DNA of 64,000 nucleotides from Oscillospiraceae bacterium. GTDB taxonomy: Bacteria; Bacillota; Clostridia; Oscillospirales; Oscillospiraceae. The position numbers and the translations under genes were made by a program. The notes under the pieces were generated by a model. That model had not been told where the DNA came from, did not search any database, and saw nothing but the letters and a program-made list of their open reading frames with translations. This document shows positions 1-8,263 of the stretch, in pieces. The DNA lies in assembly GCA_910575695.1 (NCBI GenBank), contig CAJTGJ010000009.1, positions 1 through 64,000 of the forward strand, written 5' to 3'. Position 1 is the first letter of the stretch; every line of letters begins with the position of its first letter.

Positions 1-1
1 A

Positions 2-109
2 ATCAAACTCATCATCCGTACCGCTTTTGGCTTTCGCAACGTGGATAATCTTCTCGCTATGGTTATGCTCTCCTGCTCCAATCTTCATCCCACTCTCCCT
101 AACCGCTGA
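2..109 (+). pseudogene. ISL3-like transposase, C-terminal fragment
   Basis: The frame open from the window edge reads about 35 residues including IIRTAFGFRNVDNLLAMVML and ends in LPNR before a TGA at 107-109. Family knowledge: 'TAFGFRNxxN' close to the C-terminus is typical of ISL3-family DDE transposases. The gene is cut by the window start, so I cannot tell whether the upstream element is intact. The region just downstream is AT-rich and holds no gene. Confidence 0.62.
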
Positions 110-307
110 CCCGCCCACTCTTTCTACCGAAGCCTCAAAAAATATAATTGCGATGGTAGTATGTGTTGGATTTTTCGTTGTAATGAATATGTGCGATGGA
201 CAAAAGACAGTACATTTGGTAATAAAAGAAGATACGAGTCATCAAAATACAAACGTGTAGGGCTGAAGTATATAACTTCCGGTTTAGCGGTCTAATAAAA
301 GTCCAAA

Positions 308-350
308 ACAGGGCAGCGGTGACAGGTATTGTCTATCCCGCCGCCCTGTT
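308..350. repeat. Inverted repeat in the IS-remnant region
   Basis: AACAGGGC on the left pairs with GCCCTGTT on the right; inner GCGG/CCGCC segments extend the stem. No T-run follows. It lies at the 3' end of the IS256-like fragment and could be a terminator-like structure or an element end. The stretch 110-300 is AT-rich with nothing recognisable. Confidence 0.35.
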
Positions 351-425
351 CGGTATCGCTCCAAGCTGGGTTTTTACCGTCTTTTTCGAGTACCCATTGC
401 GGTAATTCCGGGGCTTGTTTTCGAC
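333..425 (-). pseudogene. IS256-like transposase fragment
   Basis: The minus strand encodes about 30 residues reading NYRNGYSKKTVKTQLG and then stops at TAG (333-335). 'RNGYSKKTVKT' is the characteristic N-terminal motif of IS256-family (mutator) transposases, where it is followed by a GEIE-PRDR stretch. Here that continuation is replaced by unrelated sequence, so the copy is dead. An upstream minus-strand stretch (about 435-625) gives an acidic, protein-like frame that I cannot assign. Confidence 0.5.
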
Positions 426-651
426 GTCAGGATCCGACATCCGCTTCATACCCCAGCTCTGTATCCAGCTCGCTCTCCATCACCTGTAAGCTTGATGGGC
501 CGAAATGTTGCTTGTCCTTGCTCTCGCCCACTTTTTCTTCTTCTGCGGGCTTGACCGTATTGTACCCTTCCACATTGGCCTCCGCATCTGCCGGGCGGCT
601 TTCGTCAATTTTTGAATTTGCTCATTTACAATTTCCTATACGAAAAGTTAA

Positions 652-683
652 CCGTCCGGTACACTCCCGCGTGTACCGGACGG
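652..683 (-). terminator. Hairpin downstream of the 57-residue ORF
   Basis: A perfect 13-bp stem (652-664 with 671-683, CCGTCCGGTACAC and its complement) encloses a 6-nt loop. On the minus strand it is followed by TTAACTTTT, on the plus strand by CATTTTG. It lies about 10 nt past the stop of the small minus-strand ORF, consistent with a terminator for it. Confidence 0.55.
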
Positions 684-692
684 CATTTTGCG

Positions 693-866
693 TTACCCAT
701 AAAATCGCATGGCGCTGATCGCGTTTTTTTCTATCGCACATTCCAGCTTGCTCAGCTTTTCAATGTGTTCCGAAATGCTATCGGAGGTCTTGGCCTCCTG
801 TACGGTTTTCCGCTCTGCAAACGGGGAATGTACTATCGCAGCGGAGGAGTGGTTGAACGTGTTCAT
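693..866 (-). CDS. Small hypothetical protein (57 aa)
   Basis: The minus strand carries ATG at 866, preceded by AAAGGAG at proper spacing, and reads 57 codons to TAA at 693-695. The protein starts MNTFNHSSAAIVHSPFAERK, is soluble, and has a predicted helical C-terminal half (SEHIEKLSKLECAIEK) that could form a short coiled coil. A strong hairpin follows the stop. It sits among IS remnants, so it may be element-borne. I do not recognise the family. The start codon, SD and terminator together make it credible despite its size. Confidence 0.55.
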   Translation of the reverse strand: MNTFNHSSAAIVHSPFAERKTVQEAKTSDSISEHIEKLSKLECAIEKNAISAMRFYG

Positions 867-950
867 AATCGTATGCTCCTTTCATTTTGAGGCGCCTTTT
901 GTTTGCCGCTTCTAAGGACAGTATACGATTGCAAATGACCCATTTCCATG

Positions 951-979
951 TTGACAACTTACAGGATTCTTTTTATAAT
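951..979 (+). promoter_or_regulatory. Consensus sigma-A promoter of the pucR-type gene
   Basis: TTGACA at 951-956 and TATAAT at 974-979 are separated by exactly 17 bp, a perfect consensus. Transcription would begin near 986. This rules out the in-frame ATG at 982 as the start and points to the ATG at 1021. Confidence 0.85.
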
Positions 980-1020
980 TTGTGGCAGTATCACAAACAA
1001 GAATATTGGGGGCGAAAGCC

Positions 1021-2607
1021 ATGGATCATTCCGATTATCCAACCCTGCATGAGCTGCTGGAACTTCCGGTCTTTGCGGGAAGCAGGGTGCTGTGCGGCGG
1101 GGAATCCCTGAACCAGCCAGTGGCGGGCGTCAGCCTATCCGATATCCCGGATTATCAGAGCTGGATCTATCCCCATGAACTGCTTATCAGCACGTGTTTT
1201 GCCATCCATGATGACCCTGCCGCAATCTCCAGCTTTATCCCAACGCTGGCTGCACATGGGCTGTCAGGCGCCTGCATCAAGCCCTCCCGCTTCTTGGGTG
1301 TGATGCCGGAGGCCATGCTCACCGCCGCAAAGGAGCTGTCGTTTCCGCTTATCGAATTGCCGGAGCAGATTCGCTTTGCGGACATCACCAAGGCTGTGTC
1401 AGATGAACGTCTGCGCCGCCAAACTGCCTTGCTGCGCAGCAGCCTGTCCGTGAATCAGATGCTCATTCAGACCATCACCGCAGGAGCTTCTTTGGAGCAA
1501 ATTACGGATATGGTTTGCGAAATTACTGGCAGCAGCGTCCTGCTGGTGGACAGTCTCAACTGCCGCCAGGCCCGCAGCATCAGTGGGCAAGACACCGCCC
1601 GCTTCTCAGGACTGGACGGCTCCGAGGTGGATCAGGCAATTCTGCGGGATGCTGACAGCTATGAGATGTGCGTAGACGGCCACAGCTTCGGTGCGCTCTA
1701 TTTGTGCCGGACTGGCAGGAAGCAGGCATTAGGGAGCGAGATGCTGTCTCAGGTATTGCAGGCTATCCCCCTTGAAATTTCTCGCGAACACTCCATGAGG
1801 GAGCGAGAAAGCCGGAGTTTTTCTGAATTTTTCCTTCATCTTGTGTCAGATCGGATCATGGATGACCAATGGGAGCAGTCCCGGGCCAACGCATTTGGCC
1901 TGAACCTGTCCCGCCCCCATGCCCTGCTGGGTTTGCGGGTGCAGATGCGGCGGGAAAATGGCCGCTATGCCGCGATATTTCAGCGCGCAGCCTTTTTCCA
2001 AGCGCTGCGGCGGCAATTTGATAGTTTGAGGCTGAGCGCTCACATCATGATCCAGAACGACATGGATTTGGTTCTTCTGGAATCACAGGAAGGAAGCACT
2101 CCATTGGAGCCCAGTTTATCGTGCCTTCCCGCCATTTTTAACACGTTATTTTTAGATTATCCAGCCTTAACGGCGGTGGGGGGATGCAGCCGCTCCCACA
2201 CAGGTATACCCGGCTTGTCCTTGTGCCGTTGGGAAGCCGAGCTTGCTTTGAAGGCGGCGCAGAGCAGGGGTGAAAACTGTTTCCTGCAGTTCGACCAGTT
2301 GGGAATCCTCCGGCTCTTGTATTCCGGTGATCCCCATCGGGAAATTGGCCTGTTTGTGCAGGAGAATTTAAAGGGGCTGCTCGATCCGAACACGTCCCAT
2401 AATGGCGAACTGCTGGATACATTGGACTGCTTTTTCCGGAACCTGGGCAACCAGCGCCGGATGGCGCAGGAACTGTATGTCCATTACAACACTGTGGCGT
2501 ACCGCCTGAAAAGCATACAAGAAATCACTCAGGCGGATCTTGGCGATCCGGCAGAGCGGATGCAGCTGGAACTGGCTCTTTATCTGCATAAGTTCAACAC
2601 GCTGTAG
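1021..2607 (+). CDS. PucR-family transcriptional regulator
   Basis: Predicted DNA-binding regulator of 528 residues. The N-terminal third matches the PucR purine-catabolism-type ligand domain (YPTLHELLELPVFAGSRVL near the start, then PLIELP). The C-terminal 60 residues match the PucR helix-turn-helix (NLGNQRRMAQELYVHYNTVAYRLK). The middle is a GGDEF-like or GAF-like linker. The start at 1021 is chosen because the upstream consensus promoter would place the transcript start after the earlier ATG at 982. The gene lies about 100 bp ahead of a two-component system on the same strand and no terminator separates them. The effector and targets are unknown. Confidence 0.85.
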   Translation: MDHSDYPTLHELLELPVFAGSRVLCGGESLNQPVAGVSLSDIPDYQSWIYPHELLISTCFAIHDDPAAISSFIPTLAAHGLSGACIKPSRFLGVMPEAMLTAAKELSFPLIELPEQIRFADITKAVSDERLRRQTALLRSSLSVNQMLIQTITAGASLEQITDMVCEITGSSVLLVDSLNCRQARSISGQDTARFSGLDGSEVDQAILRDADSYEMCVDGHSFGALYLCRTGRKQALGSEMLSQVLQAIPLEISREHSMRERESRSFSEFFLHLVSDRIMDDQWEQSRANAFGLNLSRPHALLGLRVQMRRENGRYAAIFQRAAFFQALRRQFDSLRLSAHIMIQNDMDLVLLESQEGSTPLEPSLSCLPAIFNTLFLDYPALTAVGGCSRSHTGIPGLSLCRWEAELALKAAQSRGENCFLQFDQLGILRLLYSGDPHREIGLFVQENLKGLLDPNTSHNGELLDTLDCFFRNLGNQRRMAQELYVHYNTVAYRLKSIQEITQADLGDPAERMQLELALYLHKFNTL

Positions 2608-2707
2608 CGTCATAAAACGCAGAAATAAAGGCCGCGCCGCTGTAACTCTTTCCATATCTGCTCAATTATCATTTGGACTAACGCTGACAAGCTCAGGAGA
2701 CACAAGT

Positions 2708-3406
2708 ATGGAGAAAATTCTATTGCTGGAAGACGATGTGAGTCTGATTGATGGACTGACCTATTCCCTGCGGCGGCAGGGTTACGAATCGGACGTTGTC
2801 CGGACGGTCGCTGAGGCGCTTGCGCTTCTGCCCGACCTCAGCCAGTATGTTCTGCTGCTTCTGGATGTTACTCTGCCGGACGGAACGGGGTTTGAAGTCT
2901 GCGAACGGGTCAGGGCACAAAATCAGCGGATCCCCATTATTTTTCTGACTGCGTCTGATGAAGAAGTCAGCATCATCCGCGGCCTGGACAGCGGTGGCGA
3001 CGACTACATGACCAAACCGTTCAAACTGGGCGAGCTGTGTTCCCGCATCCGGGCGCTGCTGCGCCGGACCGGTGTGGCCAAGCCGTCGCCATCGGAGATG
3101 ATCCAATGCGGGGACACCCGAATTGACCTTTTGGGAAGCCGGGCCTATCTGGACGGCAGGCCCCTGGATTTGACCGGCGCGGAATACCGCCTGCTCTGCC
3201 TGCTGGTACGCAACGCAGACCGCGTTGTCACCCGGGACACCATCCTCAGCGAGCTGTGGGACGACGCCGGGAATTATGTAGACGGCAACACCTTATCTGT
3301 TTATGTGCGCCGCCTGCGGGAGAAAGTGGAAGCCGATCCCTCCCACCCTCTGCATCTGCTTACGGTCCGGGGCTTCGGCTACCAGTGGAAAGAGGTTTCG
3401 CCATGA
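2708..3406 (+). CDS. OmpR/PhoB-family response regulator
   Basis: A 232-residue regulator with a receiver domain (acidic pair in EDDVSL, phosphoacceptor Asp in LLLLDVTLPDG, Lys in MTKPF) followed by a winged-helix domain (LTGAEYRLLCLLV and YVRRLREKVE-RGFGYQW). The ATG at 2708 has AGGAGA upstream. The stop codon overlaps the start of the next gene (ATGA), so regulator and kinase are translationally coupled. It most likely controls the ABC/FtsX genes that follow, through the direct repeats at 4628-4658. Confidence 0.93.
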   Translation: MEKILLLEDDVSLIDGLTYSLRRQGYESDVVRTVAEALALLPDLSQYVLLLLDVTLPDGTGFEVCERVRAQNQRIPIIFLTASDEEVSIIRGLDSGGDDYMTKPFKLGELCSRIRALLRRTGVAKPSPSEMIQCGDTRIDLLGSRAYLDGRPLDLTGAEYRLLCLLVRNADRVVTRDTILSELWDDAGNYVDGNTLSVYVRRLREKVEADPSHPLHLLTVRGFGYQWKEVSP

Positions 3407-4632
3407 GCTTTTATCAGGACAGGCAGATCAGAGGCTATGGACTCTTTCTGGTGTGTTTCTCCCTCTGCACTGTCGGTATGGGGCTGCTGCTGAGTATGGT
3501 CCAGATGGAACTGGCAAAGGCCAGCTATCTGTCTCACAGCGCAGCTATCGCAACCGCCCTTTTCCAGCAGGATATTCCCAGCACGGTCATTGCCGCCGCG
3601 CTCACAAGTGCAGAAATCAGCGAGGAAGGAACGGCTCTGCTCGCCATGGCGGGGGTGGATGCCACAGCCGAAAGCGGGCTGCTGCCCTTCTACGCGCAGC
3701 TCCAACGCTCCAGCTTCACTGCCGCCGCCGGCATGGCCATCCTGTTGGTCATTGCCCTCCTCGCCGGAACCTGGGTGTTCTTTTCGGCGCGGAAACGCTT
3801 GTACAACCAGGCAGACCAAGCCGTCAGCGGCTACCTTTGCGGGGATTACTCCCAGCACTTGCCCCGAAGCGGCGAGGGCGCAATCTATCAGATATTTGCC
3901 CAGGTGGAACAGCTGGCAACCATGCTCCAGGCCAAAACAGAAACCGAGCATCAGGCGAAGGAATTCCTCAAAAAATCCATATCGGACATCTCCCACCAGC
4001 TCAAGACGCCCTTGGCTGCCCTTACCATGTATCAGGAAATCATTGCGGATGAACCGGAGCATCCCGATACGGTGCGGGAGTTTTCTGCCAAAATGTCCGT
4101 TTCGCTGAAGCGTATGGAATATCTGATTCAAGCCATGCTGAAAATCACCCGGCTGGATACGGGAAACATCACGTTTGAAAAACAGAATCTCCGCATGGCC
4201 GACTTGATTTCCCAATCCATCCGTGAACTGACAACACGGGCCGAGCGCGAAAACAAACAGATTCTCGTTGACGGAGATGCCAGACAGCAACTGGTATGTG
4301 ACAGGGACTGGACCTGCGAGGCCATCGGCAACATCGTGAAAAACGCTCTGGACCACACCGGTCCAGGCGGAACCGTGCGCATCCATTGGGAGCATACCCC
4401 TGCCATGCTGCGTATTTTCATTACAGATAACGGCAGCGGCATCGCTCCGGAGGACATCCACCACATTTTCAAGCGGTTTTACCGCAGCAAGCGCTCTCTG
4501 GACACCCAGGGGATCGGGCTGGGACTCCCCCTGGCGAAGTCGATCATAGAGGGGCAGGGCGGAATTATCGCCGTGCAGAGCGATCCGGGAACCGGCACGA
4601 CCTTCACCCTCTCCTTCCTTACAGAACTGTAA
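3403..4632 (+). CDS. Sensor histidine kinase
   Basis: A membrane kinase of 409 residues. Two membrane helices (about residues 12-32 and 108-130) enclose an extracytoplasmic loop. Then come a HisKA segment with the phosphorylated His in SDISHQLKTPLAAL and an ATPase domain with the N-box (NIVKNALDHT), DNGSGIAPEDIHHIF and GIGLGLPLAK. It overlaps the response regulator by 4 nt. The large loop, unlike BceS-type kinases with almost none, suggests it senses an external signal itself. Confidence 0.92.
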   Translation: MSFYQDRQIRGYGLFLVCFSLCTVGMGLLLSMVQMELAKASYLSHSAAIATALFQQDIPSTVIAAALTSAEISEEGTALLAMAGVDATAESGLLPFYAQLQRSSFTAAAGMAILLVIALLAGTWVFFSARKRLYNQADQAVSGYLCGDYSQHLPRSGEGAIYQIFAQVEQLATMLQAKTETEHQAKEFLKKSISDISHQLKTPLAALTMYQEIIADEPEHPDTVREFSAKMSVSLKRMEYLIQAMLKITRLDTGNITFEKQNLRMADLISQSIRELTTRAERENKQILVDGDARQQLVCDRDWTCEAIGNIVKNALDHTGPGGTVRIHWEHTPAMLRIFITDNGSGIAPEDIHHIFKRFYRSKRSLDTQGIGLGLPLAKSIIEGQGGIIAVQSDPGTGTTFTLSFLTEL

Positions 4633-4671
4633 GCTGAAATTCACCTGATTGTAAGCTGCCTCTGTTATACT
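4628..4671 (+). promoter_or_regulatory. Activated promoter with 22-bp direct repeat
   Basis: TGTAAGCTG occurs at 4628-4636 and again at 4650-4658, 22 bp apart (two helical turns). A -10 element TATACT lies at 4666-4671, but the -35 position holds only ACCTGA. Tandem direct repeats on one DNA face overlapping a poor -35 are the usual arrangement for activation by an OmpR-family dimer. The neighbouring response regulator is the obvious candidate. The first repeat overlaps the kinase stop codon. Confidence 0.6.
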
Positions 4672-4695
4672 CTAGCGCAAGGAGGCATTTGTACT

Positions 4696-5391
4696 ATGAA
4701 AATTTTGACTGTGCAGAACTTATGCAAGACCTATGGCAAGGGCGAGGCAAAGGTTGACGCCTTGAAAAACGTGTCCTTCTCCCTGGAAAAGGGAGAATTT
4801 GCCGCGGTGGTCGGCGAATCCGGCTCCGGCAAGAGCACCCTGCTCAACTGCATCGGCGCTCTGGACACCCCCACTTCCGGCGAAGTCCAAATGGACGGGC
4901 AGAACCTGTTCTCCATGGGGGAAGAAAAACGCACCATCTTCCGGCGGCGGAATATCGGCTTCATTTTCCAGTCCTTTCAGCTTGTCTCCGAGCTGAATGT
5001 GGAGCAAAACATCATCTTTCCCCTGCTCTTGGACTATAAGAAACTGGAACCCGCCGCTGTCCAGGAGATTCTGGAGCTGCTGGGCCTGACCTCCCGGCGG
5101 AATCACCTGCCCAGCCAGCTCTCCGGCGGCCAGCAGCAGCGGGTGGCCATCGGCCGGGCGCTGATTACAAAACCCAAATTGATCCTGGCCGACGAGCCTA
5201 CAGGAAATCTGGACAGCAAGAACAGCCGCGATGTCATGGAGCTGCTGACCCAGGCGTCCCGGCACTACCAGCAGACCATTCTGATGATCACCCACAACCG
5301 AAACCTGACCGCTTCCGTGGATCGCGTTTTCCAGGTGGCGGACGGTGTGCTGACGGACTTGGGAGGGGAAGCGGATGAAACACTTTCTTGA
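4696..5391 (+). CDS. ABC transporter ATPase (MacB/LolD type)
   Basis: A 231-residue ATP-binding subunit with Walker A (GESGSGKST), Q-loop region (FIFQSFQLV), signature (LSGGQQQRV), Walker B ([12 protein letters not shown]) and H-loop (MITHNRN). The long [12 protein letters not shown] stretch and short length are typical of the family that pairs with FtsX-like permeases. It overlaps the permease gene by 17 nt and follows a good SD (AAGGAGG). It probably drives mechanotransmission for antimicrobial-peptide resistance or lipoprotein/envelope work rather than solute import. Confidence 0.93.
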   Translation: MKILTVQNLCKTYGKGEAKVDALKNVSFSLEKGEFAAVVGESGSGKSTLLNCIGALDTPTSGEVQMDGQNLFSMGEEKRTIFRRRNIGFIFQSFQLVSELNVEQNIIFPLLLDYKKLEPAAVQEILELLGLTSRRNHLPSQLSGGQQQRVAIGRALITKPKLILADEPTGNLDSKNSRDVMELLTQASRHYQQTILMITHNRNLTASVDRVFQVADGVLTDLGGEADETLS

Positions 5392-7735
5392 TCTGATCCC
5401 CATCTCGGCAAAGGTACACCGGAAACAGAACCGGATGTCCATCCTCTGCATTATCCTGTCCGTATTCCTGGTAACCACCATTTTCGGCATGGCGGATATG
5501 TTTATCCGCAGCCAGATCTTACAGGCACAGCGGGACGATGGCAGCTGGCATATCGGCCTGAGAAACATCAGCGCCGAGAATGCGGCATTGATGGCGGCCC
5601 GGCCCGACATCGCGGTGATTTCCCCCTATGGCACTTTGAATTTTGGCGCCAATCTGGGCTATACCATGGGAGGAAAAGAGACGGTGGTCTTCGGCAGCGA
5701 TGAAACCCTTGTCACAAAAATTTTTCCGGACATGCTGACGGAGGGCGCTTACCCACAGGCAGAGGGCGGCGCGCTGGTCACAGAAAACGCCAGGGAGATG
5801 ATGGGGCTCCACGTTGGGGACGAGGTAGCATTGAACACCCCGGATGGGACTTCACTCCACTATCAGATCACTGGATTTGCAGGGAACTCCTCCGGCCTGA
5901 TGCGCAGCGACGCATATGGAATTTTCCTGTGTATGGACGACTACTGCGCCATTTATCCCGGCGTTGCAGAGGGGGAACCCTCCGATTTTGACATCATGTT
6001 CTATGTCCAGTTCTCCCATACCCGGGATATCCAGGGAAACATCAAAAATCTCAAGTCGGCTTTCCAGCTGTCAGACAGTCAGGTGTCCGAAAACACAAAG
6101 CTGCTGGGCCTGCTGGGACAGAGCCGGGACAGCTTTATGCTGTTCATCTACGCGGCGGCAGGGATCCTCTTCGTTCTGGTCATGTCAGCGGGAATCCTGA
6201 TGATTGCAAGCAGCCTGAACAGCAATGTTGCGCAGCGCATGGAATTTTTCGGCCTGATGCGCTGTATTGGGGCAACACCCAGACAGGTCATGCAGATGGT
6301 GCGCAGGGAAGCGCTCGGCTGGTGCCGCTTTGCGATCCCCGCCGGTGTGGCCTTGGGTGTCGTTGTGATATGGGTCCTGTGCGCCATCCTTCGATATCTC
6401 AGCCCGGGCTACTTTGCGGCAATGCCCGCCTTCGGCCTGAGCCTGCCCAGCGTGGCCGCCGGCGTTCTGGTGGGACTGCTGACCGTGATGCTCGCGGCCC
6501 GCTCCCCGGCAAAACGCGCCGCGAAGGTCTCGCCGCTGGCAGCCGTGTCCGGAAGCGCCGGGGATACGCGGCCTGTCCGGTCTGCGGCCAACACCAGACT
6601 GACACGGGTGGATACTGCCCTGGGTATCCATCACGCCGTCTCCAGCCGGAAAAACTATCTGCTCATGACTGGCTCCTTCGCCTTGAGCATTGTTCTTTTT
6701 CTCTCCTTCTCCGTCACCGTTGACTTCATGCGCCACGCCCTGACACCCCTGCAGCCCTGGACACCGGATTTATCCATCGTCAGCCCGGACCAGACCTGTT
6801 CTGTGGACAGCGCTCTGCTGGAACGTCTCAATGAAATACCGGCAGTCAAAGCGGCCTATGGCCGGATGTTTGCCTGCGGCCTTCCAACGACAGGCAGCGA
6901 CACAGTATCCTCTATGGATCTAATTTCCTATGAGTCAAAGCAGTTCGGCTGGGCCAGGGGCTACCTTCTGGATGGCTCCATTGAGGAGGTCCAAACGGAA
7001 CCCGGCACAGGGCTGGTGGTGAAAGAGACCGCCAGCACAGTGCAGGTTGGCGATATCATCACCGTACAAGCAGGCGGGCGGACACAGGAAATAAAAATCG
7101 CAGGGATCCTATCCGATTGCCCCTTCAGCAATGCCGCTGGTACAGGAATCGTCATCTGCTCCGAAGATACGTTCCGGCAAATGACGGGCCTGTCCAACTA
7201 CACGGTGCTCGATATCCAACTGGACAGCGGAACCTCAGACAGTGAGGTGAATGCGATCCATCGGATCGTGGGAACCCAGTACACCTTCTCGGATGAGCGG
7301 CTTGGAAACAGCAGCACACGGGGCATCTACTACTGTTTTAACCTTTTTGTCTATGGTTTTCTCGTTCTGATTGCCCTGATTACGATTTTCAACGTGGTCA
7401 ACAGCATTGCCATGAGTGTCGCTTCCAGAACAAAGCAATATGGCGCGTTCCGGGCCATTGGACTGAGCACCCGGCAGTTGTCCAAAATGGTAGTTGCAGA
7501 GGCGGGGGCCTACGCCTTGTCAGGCAGCGTGGCCGGTACTGTACTGGGCTTGCTCACCAACAGGCTCCTGTTCGCCATGCTGATTGGGCAAAAGTGGGGC
7601 GAGCCGTGGGGCATTCCCTGGTCTGAGTTAGGGATCATCCTCCTGATCCTCCTCTTTTCTGTAGCATTGGCGGTATATGGGCCCATAAAACGGATCCATA
7701 GCATGACCATTGTTGATACCATTTGCGCACAGTGA
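5375..7735 (+). CDS. FtsX-family ABC permease
   Basis: A 786-residue permease partner of the preceding ATPase. It has an N-terminal helix (MSILCIILSVFLVTTIFGM), a large extracytoplasmic domain, a block of three helices near residues 255-370, a second extracytoplasmic domain and three C-terminal helices, i.e. two FtsX domains. This layout fits two-component-regulated peptide-detoxification or envelope-stress transporters of Firmicutes. Substrate is unknown. The coding region ends 10 nt before a hairpin. Confidence 0.9.
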   Translation: MKHFLDLIPISAKVHRKQNRMSILCIILSVFLVTTIFGMADMFIRSQILQAQRDDGSWHIGLRNISAENAALMAARPDIAVISPYGTLNFGANLGYTMGGKETVVFGSDETLVTKIFPDMLTEGAYPQAEGGALVTENAREMMGLHVGDEVALNTPDGTSLHYQITGFAGNSSGLMRSDAYGIFLCMDDYCAIYPGVAEGEPSDFDIMFYVQFSHTRDIQGNIKNLKSAFQLSDSQVSENTKLLGLLGQSRDSFMLFIYAAAGILFVLVMSAGILMIASSLNSNVAQRMEFFGLMRCIGATPRQVMQMVRREALGWCRFAIPAGVALGVVVIWVLCAILRYLSPGYFAAMPAFGLSLPSVAAGVLVGLLTVMLAARSPAKRAAKVSPLAAVSGSAGDTRPVRSAANTRLTRVDTALGIHHAVSSRKNYLLMTGSFALSIVLFLSFSVTVDFMRHALTPLQPWTPDLSIVSPDQTCSVDSALLERLNEIPAVKAAYGRMFACGLPTTGSDTVSSMDLISYESKQFGWARGYLLDGSIEEVQTEPGTGLVVKETASTVQVGDIITVQAGGRTQEIKIAGILSDCPFSNAAGTGIVICSEDTFRQMTGLSNYTVLDIQLDSGTSDSEVNAIHRIVGTQYTFSDERLGNSSTRGIYYCFNLFVYGFLVLIALITIFNVVNSIAMSVASRTKQYGAFRAIGLSTRQLSKMVVAEAGAYALSGSVAGTVLGLLTNRLLFAMLIGQKWGEPWGIPWSELGIILLILLFSVALAVYGPIKRIHSMTIVDTICAQ

Positions 7736-7744
7736 TATAACAGG

Positions 7745-7775
7745 AGGCAGATAATCCCAAGCCGATTATCTGCCT
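7745..7775 (+). terminator. Hairpin after the FtsX permease
   Basis: A perfect 12-bp stem (7745-7756 with 7764-7775, AGGCAGATAATC and complement) and 7-nt loop begins 10 nt after the permease stop, followed by TTATGTT. It is a plausible though T-poor terminator. Confidence 0.6.
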
Positions 7776-7789
7776 TTATGTTAAGGGAC

Positions 7790-8120
7790 CTCTGATCTGT
7801 TCGTGTTTCCCCCGCCGGAGGCCGGATAAATCCATTGAGCGGCGCAATGGGATTCTGCGAGGCAGGGGAAGGGTTATCGCCTTTCGTTATCGGCTCCCGG
7901 TTCCTGCCCATGCGGAAGGGTACAGCGGAATCCCGCGGCTTATAACAGGCCGTGTGCTGCCAAGCCAGATAAAAACTGGCCAGCTCAATGTCACGGATCT
8001 TGCCGCCCATAACATTGCTCCTGTCCGTAATAGAACGGACTGCACACAGGCGGCGGACATCATCCCATTTCTGATGCTCTGTGGCCGCATATGCTGCCGC
8101 CCTTGCCAGATGGAACTATT
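7790..8120 (-). pseudogene. Unrecognised coding remnant
   Basis: Between the permease and the dehydrogenase there is no intact gene. On the minus strand one frame has protein-like composition: LARAAAYAATEHQKWDDVRR, continuing to GGKIRDIELASFYLAW, ending in the region of the terminator hairpin, with a TAG just upstream. It lacks a convincing start and I do not recognise the family. It may be a decayed gene from a mobile element. Confidence 0.3.
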
Positions 8121-8263
8121 CAGTTGTAAGCTATGTGAAAAGTGCAAAAAATGTCGAAAATGAGCGCGGTGTAAGCAAACCGCGTGCCGCGCTTGGAATC
8201 GCGGCGCCGTTGGCCGGGGCTGTTCCGCCCCGACCAGCGGCGCACGGAAGGGAAGGATTCAAA

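Noticed and set aside
982-1020. Earlier ATG (982) as the start of the PucR-type regulator
   Set aside because: It lies 3 bp after a consensus -10 element and so upstream of the expected transcript start. The extra residues are not PucR-like.
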